NCBI RefSeq assembly: GCF_022539315.1
Contig: NC_066317.1
Span: forward strand, 48,960,435 to 49,024,434
DNA: 64,000 nt
Direction of reading: 5' to 3'
From: Serinus canaria
Taxonomy: Eukaryota; Chordata; Aves; Passeriformes; Fringillidae
Part shown: positions 1 to 38,526 of the stretch, one piece after another
Layout of the letters: each line of letters opens with the position of its first letter
Position numbering within the stretch: position 1 is the first letter of the stretch
The notes under the pieces: generated by a model
What the model saw: the letters and a program-made list of their open reading frames with translations, nothing else
Databases searched by the model: none
Told to the model about the DNA's origin: nothing
Translations under genes and position numbers: made by a program

Positions 1-1713
1 TTTTTCTTTTATTACCTTAACTGTTAGGAACTAAAGGATAGAAAGAAGAGATGGAAAAGATAGCTTTTCAGATTTTTGGTTGCTCTGTGAGACAATATAT
101 GAGACTAATTATATGGGCTTAATTGTTTCCTTTCCTTAATCTCTGTGTGAAGGACTGAAAGAAAAAGACTAGGTATCTTGAGAAAGCCCAAAAGCCTTGT
201 TCAGTGCTGTACAGAAGCAGGCTTGCTTTTCCAGATCTTCCTCTCAGAGGGACAGCTGGCAGTGAGGTGAAATCCAGATATGATATGTGGGAATAATGCT
301 GAATACATTGTAAATTGTAATGTTACATGACATTTTGTGGAAATATTATTAAATAATCTAGCTGCAGAAACTTCGATCTAGAGCTTGCCTTTCATCATGT
401 TTTTTTAATACATTTCTTAAAGGAATACTCTCAGAGCTAAATACTCTGTGAAAATGATAAAATGCACTTTCTGCTTTAGTTTTGCTTTACTTCCTGCAAA
501 AACCCCCTTCTTCTCACTTCATCTGATAAGGTCAGATCCACGTCATTACTGCTTGTGTCTGTGGCTGCCTCAGTTCCAGGAAAGCTTGCTAGCTTGTGGT
601 GACTGAGGCTGGGGAAGGAAACTGTGATCTGCTTTTAGCACGAGTGCTGGGTTTGTCTCTGTGAAGTCTCTAGAATGTGAAGTCTCTAGAATGCTGCTAA
701 AGACTCGTTCGCTCAATGGGGAGAAGCTGTGTTACAAGTGCTACACATTAAAGCTAAATACTGAGGCTGGGAAAATGCAAAAATAATCAAATTCACAGAA
801 TTGCCAAAGACAGCTCTAGACTACATCAGCTTGAAGAAATGTGGGTTTTTCTCTGAAGCAGGAGATGGGGTGGAGATGAGAAGTATGTACCAGGGAGCTT
901 CTTGATCAAACCCATCATCTTTGTACCACTGACAGCTGCTCCCCTGAAGAGTGTGCATTTCAGACCACTGATACAAGAGCCTCAAATAAGGAAGGGTTCT
1001 AGGCAGAGCTAGAAACCTGAGAGAGCTCCACTGGGGATACTGCTAACATCTACCCTTCCCTGCCTCAAACCTGGCTTCTGTCTGATTGGTAAGAGTTACT
1101 TCAATGCCTGCCCTGAATCAGACAGGCAAGATGAGTTATACTTTTCCTCCTCTTCAGCCAGCTGGAGCTGTACTCAGAGAAATCATTAACCACAGCACAG
1201 AGTGTTTGATTTCTCTGTCAGGAGACTACCTACACAGCAGCTGTGGTAGGTGTAACAGCAGTTGTGAGGAGGAGGAGGAGGAAATGTAAAAGCAAGGATA
1301 ACTGATCACGATCATTACAGCTAATGAGCTGGAGAACCTGCTGATGGCCTCAGCAGTGGCCCTTAACACAACATATTGAAAGATGAAAGGCTGAAAAACA
1401 TTGGTTTTAGCCATGAGAATGGTCAGGAGAGATCTATTTGCCTATTCTTTGCTTGCTGCTCCAGTCTGCAATAGTGAAGTATTGCTCTTACTGGTAGATT
1501 GAGAGAGATATCAATAATCAATTACACATTGTAATTTTCTACTGTTTTTCTTTTTATAACAAGAAAAAGACATTTCTTTCTATAAATGTATTTTTAAAGT
1601 CTTTAGATCTAAGGCAATACTGTTGATTATAAAAATGTAAATATATTGATAAACATATGACCATACATGTGTTGCCATGTTTATCAATATACTTGATCCA
1701 ATTGTGTGGTCGA

Positions 1714-1721
1714 TCTGTCTG

Positions 1722-1800
<79 letters not shown>

Positions 1801-1807
1801 CTATCTC
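1714..1807. repeat. (TCTA)n microsatellite
   Basis: About 20 tandem TCTA units follow two TCTG-like units, and a single irregular unit interrupts the array near 1800. It gives long open frames rich in Leu-Ser-Ile-Tyr that are not genes. Such tetranucleotide arrays are usually length-polymorphic. Confidence 0.95.
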
Positions 1808-2731
1808 TTCTGTGTGCACACAGAAATGCACCCAAATGCTTCGTTATTCACTATTGCACTGACAGCTAATTCATCCAATTAAAAATGTGCCAACTTCTGC
1901 ACTTGTGCCTTTGCCAAAGGTGAATTTTTTCAGCATAGATCACTTAGTGTCTCTGTATTTTCAAGGTAACTATTACAACTACACTTGAGTACCAAAGGGA
2001 AGAATCCTCTGTTTCTGCCATCTTTCATTAAACTACCATATTAGCAACTGTCCTGGAAAACAATGAATGAGCCACATTCCTCAGGTGTTGAAACACACTT
2101 TACATATGTTGTGATTTAGGAATGGTGATTTCCTATTCAGTAGTCCCGCCTCCCCTCTCCTCCAATTGGAAGCACAAAAGGCAAAGATCATGGCTTGAGA
2201 TATGAACAATTTAGTGGAAACTGCAATGAGATAAGAAAACAATAACAAAAGGTATAGGCAAGGAAAAAATTTACGAGGAAAGCCTGGGACAATACTGACT
2301 GGCTCTTCCCTACCACTTTTCTCCCTACTGGAAGGAACACCCTTCTCCTTGGAAGCAAGAGTCCTGTACCCCTTCTCCTAGCAATGGCCTGAGGTGGCAT
2401 AGAATAATCTCCTAGCCATGCCCACACAGCTCCAGGCTCATCCCCTCACAGCTACTGCAAATTATTAACTCAGTCCTGGCCAGACCCCAGGACAATATAT
2501 GACAGCTGTCAGTGCATTTCCTTAGTGCTGTGAGAAGATTGGGACTTCATTTCCCTAATTTTGTTTAGATTGGAAGCATGAACATTTTATTCAGGGTGTA
2601 TATTTGCATTCAGGGCAAATATTTGCATTCAGAGGCAATGCAGTTCAGGTAAGAGCATGCCAGAATAAGGCTCTGGAGACACGACTTTTCTGTCTCTCCT
2701 AATGATACCTCCTTACTAATTTGCATGGTTG

Positions 2732-2811
2732 TTAGAAAGAACTTTTTATCCTCAGCTAAAAGACAGAGCTAGAAGAAAGAACTGTTTATCCTCAGCTAAA
2801 AGAAAGCTTTT
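2732..2811. repeat. 40-bp tandem duplication, two copies
   Basis: The segments 2732-2771 and 2772-2811 share a common core (AGAAAGAACT, then TTTATCCTCAGCTAAAAGA) at a spacing of exactly 40 bp, with several mismatches. It looks like an old local duplication. No function is evident. Confidence 0.75.
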
Positions 2812-5800
2812 AACAAAGCTTTACTTGCATCAACTGGTACTTAAACTTTAAGAACTCTACTTCCATAAACTATTATTTTCAGCAGCTGTAAAATGCTGTG
2901 TGATGTATATCTGATTTGAAAAACCATGAGGTCTAGCACTTCTGAATGTGCTTGATTCAATGGCAATTCCCTAAACAGTGGGGGCAAAGAATAATTGAAG
3001 TAAGAAATTAAAGTGGGCAAGTAAGAGCCAAATCACCATACCCATATGTAAGATGAAGGTATGTTGGAGCATTCAGAAATATGTTTTTGTTGATAGGTAT
3101 CTGTGAAATCATTGTTGAGTAGGGAAGGTTTTGGCTAACCTTTCCCTTGGAGGCTAAAGAAGCCTGGCTCAAGGAGTGACTTTCTGTGTCCTGCCCTTGT
3201 GACAATCTGTCTTTCCCTGGGGTGGGGCCGTGTGGAGTCTGGGCCTCTCTCACACCAAAGCTGCACTTCAGTCTTAGAGTGGTTAGGGCAGAATAAAAGC
3301 CACATGTAGCATGAAGAGAAACTGTGAGCCCTCTCCTGCTGTACCACTGTCTTCTGCCTGCTTAAGGGGAAGCAGCACTGTATTCTCTGAATCAAAGGCA
3401 GCATTAATAGATTTCATGAATGGTTAGGGATAGAACAGTGTTCTGTTTGGGGAAATTAGGGACAGATAGACAACATCCTCACAGTTCTTGGATGAAGTGC
3501 TGCCATTTTATGAGGAAAGAAAGAAAAGAAAAACTCAGTGTCTTAAAGCCAACTGTTGTGGACTTTTTTTTCCTTGAAATTGCCCAGTGTTACGCTCTGA
3601 GTTGATGCTAGATCAAATTCACACAAACTGGTCACTATTACCCAGACATTTTATTTACTGCATCAATCTCTTTGACAAGGAATGCCTCAAGGACAAGATA
3701 AAAGAATCTTGGTATCCTGCATCACATTAATTCTTATAATAAAACTGGTAGACACATCAAAGACTGCATAAAACTAATGGAAGTTCCACATCAGCAACTG
3801 CCAATGATTTTTAGTCCACTGCCTTTTGCCATCTGTCTTTGTAAAGGGCTTTGAGATCCTTGAGCACCTAAGGTGTTGCATGTCTCTGTAGCTCTTTCTG
3901 AATGACAGTGTACCTGCACATAAATAAGTTAAATAAGTTGGTCTCCAGTGAATATAGAAGTGAAGGCAAACTCTTATCTTCAGATGAAATGCATTATGAA
4001 ACTGGAACATAAGGTAGATGACAGGTAACTGGCAGGGACAACACATGGTGAATGGCTAAAAAGATGAAAACCTCTGTCAAAAAAATTGTAAAATAGAAGA
4101 ATTTGATGGGTTCCTATCTTCTCTTACAATCTGAGAAGCATGTGGGCATGAAATCCCCTATGGGTGCAAGGGTTGGCACAAGAGATCAATAAGTGTATGA
4201 GAGGCTGTGTCTTATCCAGCAACATTCAGATTGTCATCACCATCATAGTTTTCTAATGAAACTCTCCCATATGAAATTAGAAATTTGATTGTACATATCC
4301 CAGTCTAATGCCAGGAAATTTCAGTGCAGGTATACCTAGGGTATTACCTGGGCTTTGGCTCATGCTGCTGCTGCCTTCCTGAAGAGGTCTTTAAATGCCA
4401 TCATTGCTGAACTTAGTAACACAAACACAAAGTGTAACTAAAAATATCCTTTGCCTGTTTTCCTTATGTGATTGTGGCTTTACAAAAATGTTTTCATATT
4501 TAAAAGAATCTCTCTCTCATCTGTCTTCAAGCAAGGCACCCACACAAACAACAGAAGATAGGAATTATGCAGAGAAAACAGTGAAACTTATAAGACATTC
4601 TAGCAAAGGCATGTAAAGAGTGAGCTCAGGAGCGAGAGAAAGATTATAGTTAAGCTGCTTTCATGCAGGTATTTGGGAAGAACAGTAGGTGTGATTTTAA
4701 ATTGCTGGGATCCTTCCAATTATCCTTTTGACAGTTTTTCTGAAAAGCATAATTTCAGTGCTCTGAAGTGATAGTACTGTTGTTAAAGTTATCATAAAAT
4801 TTGGTGTGAAGCTGCTGAAGGGAGAAGTTCCTACTACTACTGACCTACTGGCTTTGAGGGTTGGCAATTTCTATAAGACTTCATTTTTTACACCATAAAT
4901 CCTGTTGATAACTATGATTCTATGATTTCTGCCCTGGGGCAGCTTTAAATTGTTTTCAGAACTGTATGCACTCAATTAGGTATTTATTTTTTGAATATCA
5001 TGAAAGGTAATTCCTCCTGTTTCTGCTTCCCTAAGAGATTCTAGTCTTAATTGCACATTAAAATGACAACTCCTCTCAGCACAGAAGAGCTCACAGAATC
5101 AGATTGCTGAGCACATTCCAGGGTACTTGGCACAATTACTGAGTCCTGCACTAAATTCATGCCAGGCTGTGTTTCTCTCCAAAAGAGACACTAAGGGTTT
5201 CCAAGGGAAGCACTCCTGCTTGCTGGCAGAACTGGACTATAAGGGGCACTGTGCAGGCTGTTTAAACCCCCTGCTCCATTAGCTGGCATCAATTTTTGAT
5301 GCAGTCTATCCTGCCTACACTTGTCATTTTCTAGCTCACTTTGGCAGCTGCTGCCTCCAGTATGATTTCACAGCCAAGGAACACTTCTGAACCCAGTTCC
5401 TACCATGTAAAAGAAAATGTAGACAGATGTTGTAATCAGGCCTGCAGCTATGGGAACTATCAGAATGGGTGACAAGCTATATTTGCTTTTTCACTCAGTG
5501 TGCAAGTTAGAAGTACAGCAATCCTGCACTTCCACTCCACCTCCCTCTTATCTTCCCTCAGCATTTTATAGTTCCCTAAAAAGTAAGACAAGTTTGATTG
5601 GAATCTGTGAGCTCTGGGAGCTGCAATCCAAATTCACAAGTGTCATTGATGGTTAGTGAGAAGCAGTTCACTTGTGAATGTGGAAAAAGCTGCTTTCATT
5701 TCATTGTTTCCAAATTTGTCCTGCCATATAGCAGTATAGAATGGGAAATGCAGTTGGGCACAGAAGAGCACTTCAGCTAGGTGGATGTGGTGAATGTTTC

Positions 5801-8450
5801 TGGCTCTGCTCACCCTTCCATTGCCAGCTTCCCTGGAAATGGGCAAGGCCTGGTGTGCCTTGCTCAAATTCCTGTATCACACGCTTGTGGGGGAGATAGT
5901 AGCTCAGTAGTATCTGAGCCACTACTCAGCTGCCAGGTATCAGTCTCAGTCTTTCGCTCCAATCTGATGTGCATCATCTATTTTGTCTGCCTTTTAGTTA
6001 CAATGTTGTTTTCTTTTGTAATAAAGAATTCATTATTGTGAAAGTCAAATTTATGACATTTGAGATAAATTAGAGAAGACTTACCATCCTCTTTTTTCCT
6101 TACACTATTTTCTTTAGTTTCAGGTATCACCTATGAAATACCAGCACTTCTAGATGAAAGAAGACACATCATATACCACAGAAGAAAGCATCCCCATTTC
6201 CAGCTTGGGGGGGCTATGTTATCCATCTTTTCATGGAGAATGAGAATTATGCATTTTAGTTGACAAGTTCCATTTTTTCCATCATAATTACTTTGTTTTG
6301 AGAAAATATGAACAAGCATGTGTTGCTGCATAAACACTTCAACAGCAGAGTATAGATTTCACATCTATTTTCTGTTCATTCAGGATTCATACTTAGTTAT
6401 ATGGTTGTGAGGTAATCTTTGTGATTATTACATCTTTTTATCAGGGCAGAAATTTATTTTTTATATTCCATAGGACAAGAAGTCTGTATAAAGCTAGGAA
6501 TTATCCTCTACTTTCATGAAACGAGCACAATTTTCAACCTACCTAAAGTTCTAGATGACTAGGATGCCTAAAAGATTAAGTTTCCGGCTGTCGAGAAGGG
6601 TGGCCAAAGTATTACAGAAGGAAAGAATTCTGCAGCAAGCAAGTTAGTTTCTGCAGTAAACCAGGAAAACCATCATAATTTGTGCAATATCTTAGCAGAT
6701 AAAGAAAAAAATGTGGAAAAATACTAATTTGATTTCAAATCACAAAATTGTTATTATAGATTTTTGATAACTCATTAAGCCATTAAATGGGTTTGTACTT
6801 TTTGAGAAATTGCATTTCCATCTTTTGTTCTAGCTTGGCTCATTAGCATTCCAACCCATTATCTCTTGGAACTTTTCCTCACTTTCATTTACTACTGCTC
6901 CTCTGAGTGCAGTGGAGCTGTTTGGACTGAGCAGGGTCCCAAACTCCTTTGGTGCTAACAAATGATTTGTGTGTACAGCTTAGCCATCAGTTACTAGGCA
7001 GAGACAGAAATTGCCAGGACTTCAGGCTCCCTTGTGCTAAATCCATCAGGATGAACAGATTGTAAACTGCCCATTGCAAACATGATAGGCAGCAATTTAG
7101 CATCCAGTAAATACTTCATTATCTCCATTGCTTACATTTATACAGCCTTTCCCTCCTGAAGCTTTCTGAAACTGAATTTTCCAGTCTACACTGAGCAGTT
7201 CAGATTTAATAGGAATAGTCGTGAATATTAGCTTTTGAATGATTTGAGGGCATATGGATTTTTTTTGTATTTTGTTGAATAAGTCTGAAACATTTGTTTA
7301 TATTGTTTTTTGTTTTACCATCTTATTAAAAAATAAGAGAAAAATACTTTCTTGATTTGGGGGCTTTTTGTCGTTTGTTTGCGGTAATAACAAAGCTTCT
7401 CAGAAGCAGTTTTTCAGAAGTAGTGTTTTTAATAAGCTTTTCAGAAGAAGAATTTTTAATACAGTCTATAAAGTAAACATCTCACAATTTGCTTCTTGGT
7501 TGTTTTTTCTCCTTATTATAGAGAGCAACTTACAGACAAAGAGACATATTTGTCTCAATTCACTACAGAGTTGCTAAGGCCATTTCGGTTGGTGTTTAAA
7601 TGCTTCAAGGATTCAAGCTATCTATCACTTTTCCCCTTCAGTTCTAGAGATCTTGATAGGGGCAGCCCTGCTTCTTGTGACCCCAACTTAATTTTCTTTC
7701 TCCTATAGTTTAATTCTATTATTATTCTTGCTGCCTGTAGCCTACCTCTTTTCCTTAGACAAAGAAACACTGATTTGCTATTTTATTACCCACAGTTATC
7801 CCACAGCTCTCCAAGTATTTGGTTTTACTACCCTGGAAGGTTCCATCTTCCAAGTTACCTTCAAGAACACCATAAACAAGAAAGCCCAAAAGGCTCTTTC
7901 AAGCTTTTCTTGTCTGCTGCATAAAGCTTACCTTGTCTTCTAACTATGATCCAAACTACAGGAAATAATGGAAGAATGGGGGGACATTGGTAAGGATGGC
8001 AACAAAAAATGTGATCCTGAAGTAATTCTGGTTGAGAAGTATTTCAGGTGGTTGCTGGTCCAACCTCCTTACACTTGAAGATGGACTGAAAACAACTGGT
8101 TTAGTCTTGCCATTTTCTCCTGTGGTTTGGTTTCTCTCCTCCCACATCCTTGTAACTCCTTGTCCTCATTTCTGGCTTTGTCAGAACTAAACACGTCAGG
8201 AGAGAAAGGATGTCCTGGTATAGCCTCTCAAGCACAAGATGATGGGCAGGAGGGAAGAGCCTCAGAAATCAGCAAGGGGAAAGAGACATGAAGGTGGAGA
8301 AGGGGTTCGTGTTTGAACAGAACTGGTGGGGAAGGTGGAGCTGATGGACGTGAGAGAACGTGCAAAATGGACATGGGACTGAATGGGCAAAGGGAACGGA
8401 GGGAAGGCAGAGACCATCTTAAATGCCAGCACCAGATAAGCTGCTGATAT

Positions 8451-8506
8451 CAGAGACTGAGATCTCTTACTGTAAGATCTCAGTCTCTGAGATCTTACAG
8501 TAAGAG
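8451..8506. repeat. overlapping perfect palindromes
   Basis: Two perfect inverted repeats overlap. One pairs 8451-8465 with 8475-8489 (15-bp arms). The other pairs 8464-8483 with 8487-8506 (20-bp arms, 3-nt loop). The middle segment can pair with either side, so only one hairpin can form at a time. The pattern is what a replication template switch leaves behind. Confidence 0.85.
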
Positions 8507-11500
8507 CAGGGCTGCATTTCCCCAAATCTGTTAAATGGGTTGAGGGGCTTCTTACGGCGTTTAAAAATTACTTGAATTACCTGGTGTTCTGGGTAGGTCC
8601 TCAAAAGGCTGTAATGGAAGGCTGTGAAGAGGAGATCAAAGTGGGGAGTTGCTAAGGGGTCCTTAGCAAACGTGTCCTCAGCGACTTTAGCAGGGCAGCC
8701 AATAGAGGGAGAATGAGCACTGTGGATCCACAGTGATCAAATTAACTTCTTCCTATTATTTTCTTTTTCCTATTTCCTTTCTATTCTTTCCTTTCAGTTC
8801 TTCCTCTTTTAATGTTCCACCTCTGACTACCTTTCAGTTCATGCAGATTTTCACTTTAAAAAGTGCATTATTCCTGTTCTGCTGAGTTAACCAGACGTCA
8901 TCTCTCGTTTACTCTGAAAAATGCTGAAAAAATATTTTTACAGAGGCTTTTCTCTAATCCAACCTTGAAAATTGTTCTAATTTCCAGAGAGCACATTCTT
9001 TTGTTTTTTCTTTTGCAAATAATTTCTGTCTCCCATCTTTTTAATAGAGCTGAATTTTTGACATTTTATTTTAAATTTTTAATTCTAAAATGCACACTGT
9101 CATCAATATGAATGCTGAAGTAGGAGACAGCATGGAAAATATATAAGTTGCACAATAAAAGCAGCTTCAGCAACAAAGGTTGACCCGAGACAGAATAAAG
9201 TGTTTAAAGTCCAGAGGGCTTTCCAGTCCAGCTGTAAGAACTCCAAAGTAGGTCAGACTGGCTGATGGCAACTTGTTAAACCTTACTCTGAGATGGTTTT
9301 CAAAAGAACTCAGGAAAGTCCTTTTCCACGCTCCACATTCTTCTGAGACTAGCAGAAAGGATGGGGCTGTCATCTGAAATAGAACAGGAATGTCTCAAAG
9401 ATAATCCTGTGAGCTGGGTGAATGTCTGTATGATGAAAACACTTCGGTGAATCAGAAAAAAGGAGGGGAAACCTGTATTTGTCATTCAAAACACTGTGGT
9501 GTTTCAGACCTCTTGAAACTGTTATGAATCCTGACTGATGAGTGACACTGGACATTACTGGTGACACACATCATTAAAAAGCATCCCAACTGGTAATGAC
9601 TGTGATTTTGTATGATATGGCTGAGGCACATTTTGGAGGAAGATATTAAAGGCTTCAGTGGGTGATTTAAGCAGCATGATAAAAAGTGAAAGAGACAGTT
9701 CTTTTGTTCAGCTGTCTCTAGCAATGGAAGCTGCAGTGTAGGAGGAACTCATGGGGAAGAGATGTTTACACATGAATAGACTATACCCTAAAAAGCAGTA
9801 AACAACTTTCAGCTTGCTTTGGTTTGTTTACCCCCCAAAAAAAAAAAAAAAAGCCCAAACTCAAGACAAAAAGAAGTCAGTATCCTTAATACACAGTAAA
9901 TTACTTCTTTAACAGTCTAATTCCAGCTCATTCTTCAGGGATGACCTGTAACTGTGGATCATCTGCAAGGTGTAGGCATGCAGACATTGTTTTAATTTCA
10001 TCCTTACAAATTTTGAACTGAGTCAGTGCACAAGCCTGCCTCCTTTGTCGCTGCATAACAGGGTGGTTGTGCTCAAAAGTGAATGGAATGCCATGGAAAA
10101 CACATCTGCTCAAGAAATCAGATAATTTTCACAAGCACTTAAAACCTAGTAGTTTGCCAAGTGCCAAGGCTCAGTGTACTAACCTGGAAAAGGGCGGTGA
10201 TGAAAGAAAGAACACTATCCACTAAAAGTTTAAGGCAGCATCTCTTTTTGTCAGTCTCCCAGTAAAATCATACTCATCATTCCAAAGGTAAATCAAAAAC
10301 AAGAAATAAATTACTTCACTGAGAATATACTCCCATCACATTATCCTTCAAACCACTCCCTTTTAGTGTACTGTCTCAGTTCAGTATCTCAAATTATTTA
10401 TTTGACTGATGGAAAAATACAAATCCGTGTAAACAAAATATTCTGGCTATATCCATACAGTACTTTTCTACTGGAATATTATTTACCAAAAGTTGATTTA
10501 AAGATATGACATTCAGTTTTCCTAGGAGAAGATGACTGAATCTAAGATCAGATGGGAGTATCCCTATGCTTACATACTTCCTTGTTCCCCTTACTACATT
10601 GTATGAATGTAAATACTTTAGGTCTTCATGTTACTTTTTGTAGCTTCTTTTACTTCAGGGTAAGGTACTTTATTCATAAATGCATAATTTAAGCAAGACA
10701 ACAAATCTCTAGTAAGGAGTATCTCAGACAAGCAATCTTTGTCTTAAGAATGCCCCTCAGTGATTTCAAACATTATCCCCTGAGGCTTCTGATATTATAT
10801 TCAGCCTGTACAAATGAATTTGAAGACTGCACATCTTCTACTTAACCAGGAAGATATCTCTATGTCTGTTAAATTACAGGGTGCCAGGCAATAGATTTTG
10901 CGTAATAAACCTTATTTCAGGGATAGGGAAAATTTCATCTCTAAACAACAAAAAATGGAAAAGTCACCATGAGTGTGACAGAGGAACAGGGACCACAATA
11001 GTTTTAAACACAAAAAGACCTTTCTGTCCACTTATTTGGACTCATAAATTACCATGTACAAAGCAGATACACGGTTTCTCTCTTCTATCAAACACAGAAA
11101 CTGCCTCACAATCTATTTCATTACTTTTATGACGTATGAACTACGCTTAAATGTATTAACATGTTAGCTGTAAAAATTAGCACTTAAATACAATTTATGA
11201 GTATACCAAGAGAGAAAAATACAAAATAACGGAAAGAAACATAATAAATGACAAAAATTCAAGAGAACATGCTATGTAAAATATTGGAAGTTTCTTCCTG
11301 TCTAAGCCTAAACAAATTCTTAGGTCCAAAGCTCAGTATTTTAAAGATACAGACAAATTAGCATGGTTGCTAGTGTTGTTATGAAATGTCATTCCTATTG
11401 CTTGCTTATGCCCTAACTATTGCCTCAGAAAAAAGATGATTGCTCTGACATATGACCTCCACGCCCAAAGCAATTATTTCATAACTTCTTGCTACAACTT

Positions 11501-11871
11501 CTATTCCTGAACTGTTGGCATCAGTAACCCCCAAAGTGTTAACCTGGTAATACATCTGAGAGAAGGTTGTTTAGCAGGTATTTTGATTGCCAAACAAAAG
11601 GGAAATTTTCTATCCCTTGCATATTAAAGAGATTACTTTTGTTTCCTGTGTTGTTCAACCATTGAAATGATGAAATGGACCTAAATTAATATAAACTTAT
11701 GGATCAGCAAATACAGAGCTATACCTGTAATCTTAACTGGCTCAGAAAATTTCTTTACAGTATAATTCTTTATGTACAACCTCCATAATTTTCACTTAGT
11801 AAAGTTAATACTTATTGCTGTGCAACTCCTTCAATACAAAGTGTTATGTTAGTGGTACATATTAATATGAT

Positions 11872-11877
11872 TTTATT
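11872..11877 (-). other. candidate FAM114A1 polyadenylation signal
   Basis: TTTATT on the plus strand reads AATAAA on the minus strand, about 470 nt after the FAM114A1 stop codon. Further AATAAA hexamers on the same strand occur at 10669-10674 and 10397-10402, so the true 3' end cannot be fixed from sequence alone. Confidence 0.3.
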
Positions 11878-12346
11878 ATTTGCTACTGGAAATAATACTT
11901 AACAAGCTCAACACTTTGATAATTTGTTCATGTTGGCAAAATTAAAATCCAAAACCATCTTCTGAAATACAGTTTCTAAACTTCAGTTACAATAAAAACA
12001 ATATAAATGATAATTTGAAGTGAAATGTTTTAAGAAACTTTACTTTCCAATTTGTTTCATACATTGTTTACAACTGAAAGGGTCAACATTTAGGATCCGT
12101 ATTTAAGTCAATGCTAATATCAAGAAACTTCTGTTTAAATTAATGCAAAGCATGAACTGCACTGGAAAAGAAATTCCTCACTTTACTAACTACTTCTAAA
12201 GTCTTAAAGTCTGAAAAAGTTTTGAAATGTTCAGTACTGTGTGTGCAAAACCGCATTTAGTGTCTTCAAAGAACTCTAGTGGCCAGACATCTCTTGTACC
12301 AGCTCTTCTCTTGGCATAGCTCAAGACTTCAGGTCTGTGGTTGCTC

Positions 12347-38518
<26,172 letters not shown>

Positions 38519-38526
38519 TTTCAGTT

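Larger units (their letters stand above)
1..12346. other. 3' flank of FAM114A1, no gene recognised
   Basis: This stretch is AT-rich with only short open frames and no recognisable domain. In mammals TMEM156 lies convergent to FAM114A1 on this side; I looked for its exons on the plus strand and could not recognise any. What it does hold is listed separately: a TCTA microsatellite near 1720, a 40-bp tandem duplication near 2732, an overlapping palindrome near 8451, and short A-runs such as the one near 9835. The part just below 12347 is probably FAM114A1 3' UTR. Confidence 0.5.

Noticed and set aside
1657..1869. Leu-Ser-Ile-Tyr repeat proteins at 1657-1869 and 23056-23295
   Set aside because: They are translations of the TCTA/TCCA microsatellites.
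4900..4930. CR1-like end (GATTCTATGATT)
   Set aside because: The match is too short and the sequence before it does not resemble a CR1 3' end.
1..12346. TMEM156 on the plus strand, expected from mammalian gene order
   Set aside because: No exon matching it could be recognised by eye; a profile or protein search would be needed.
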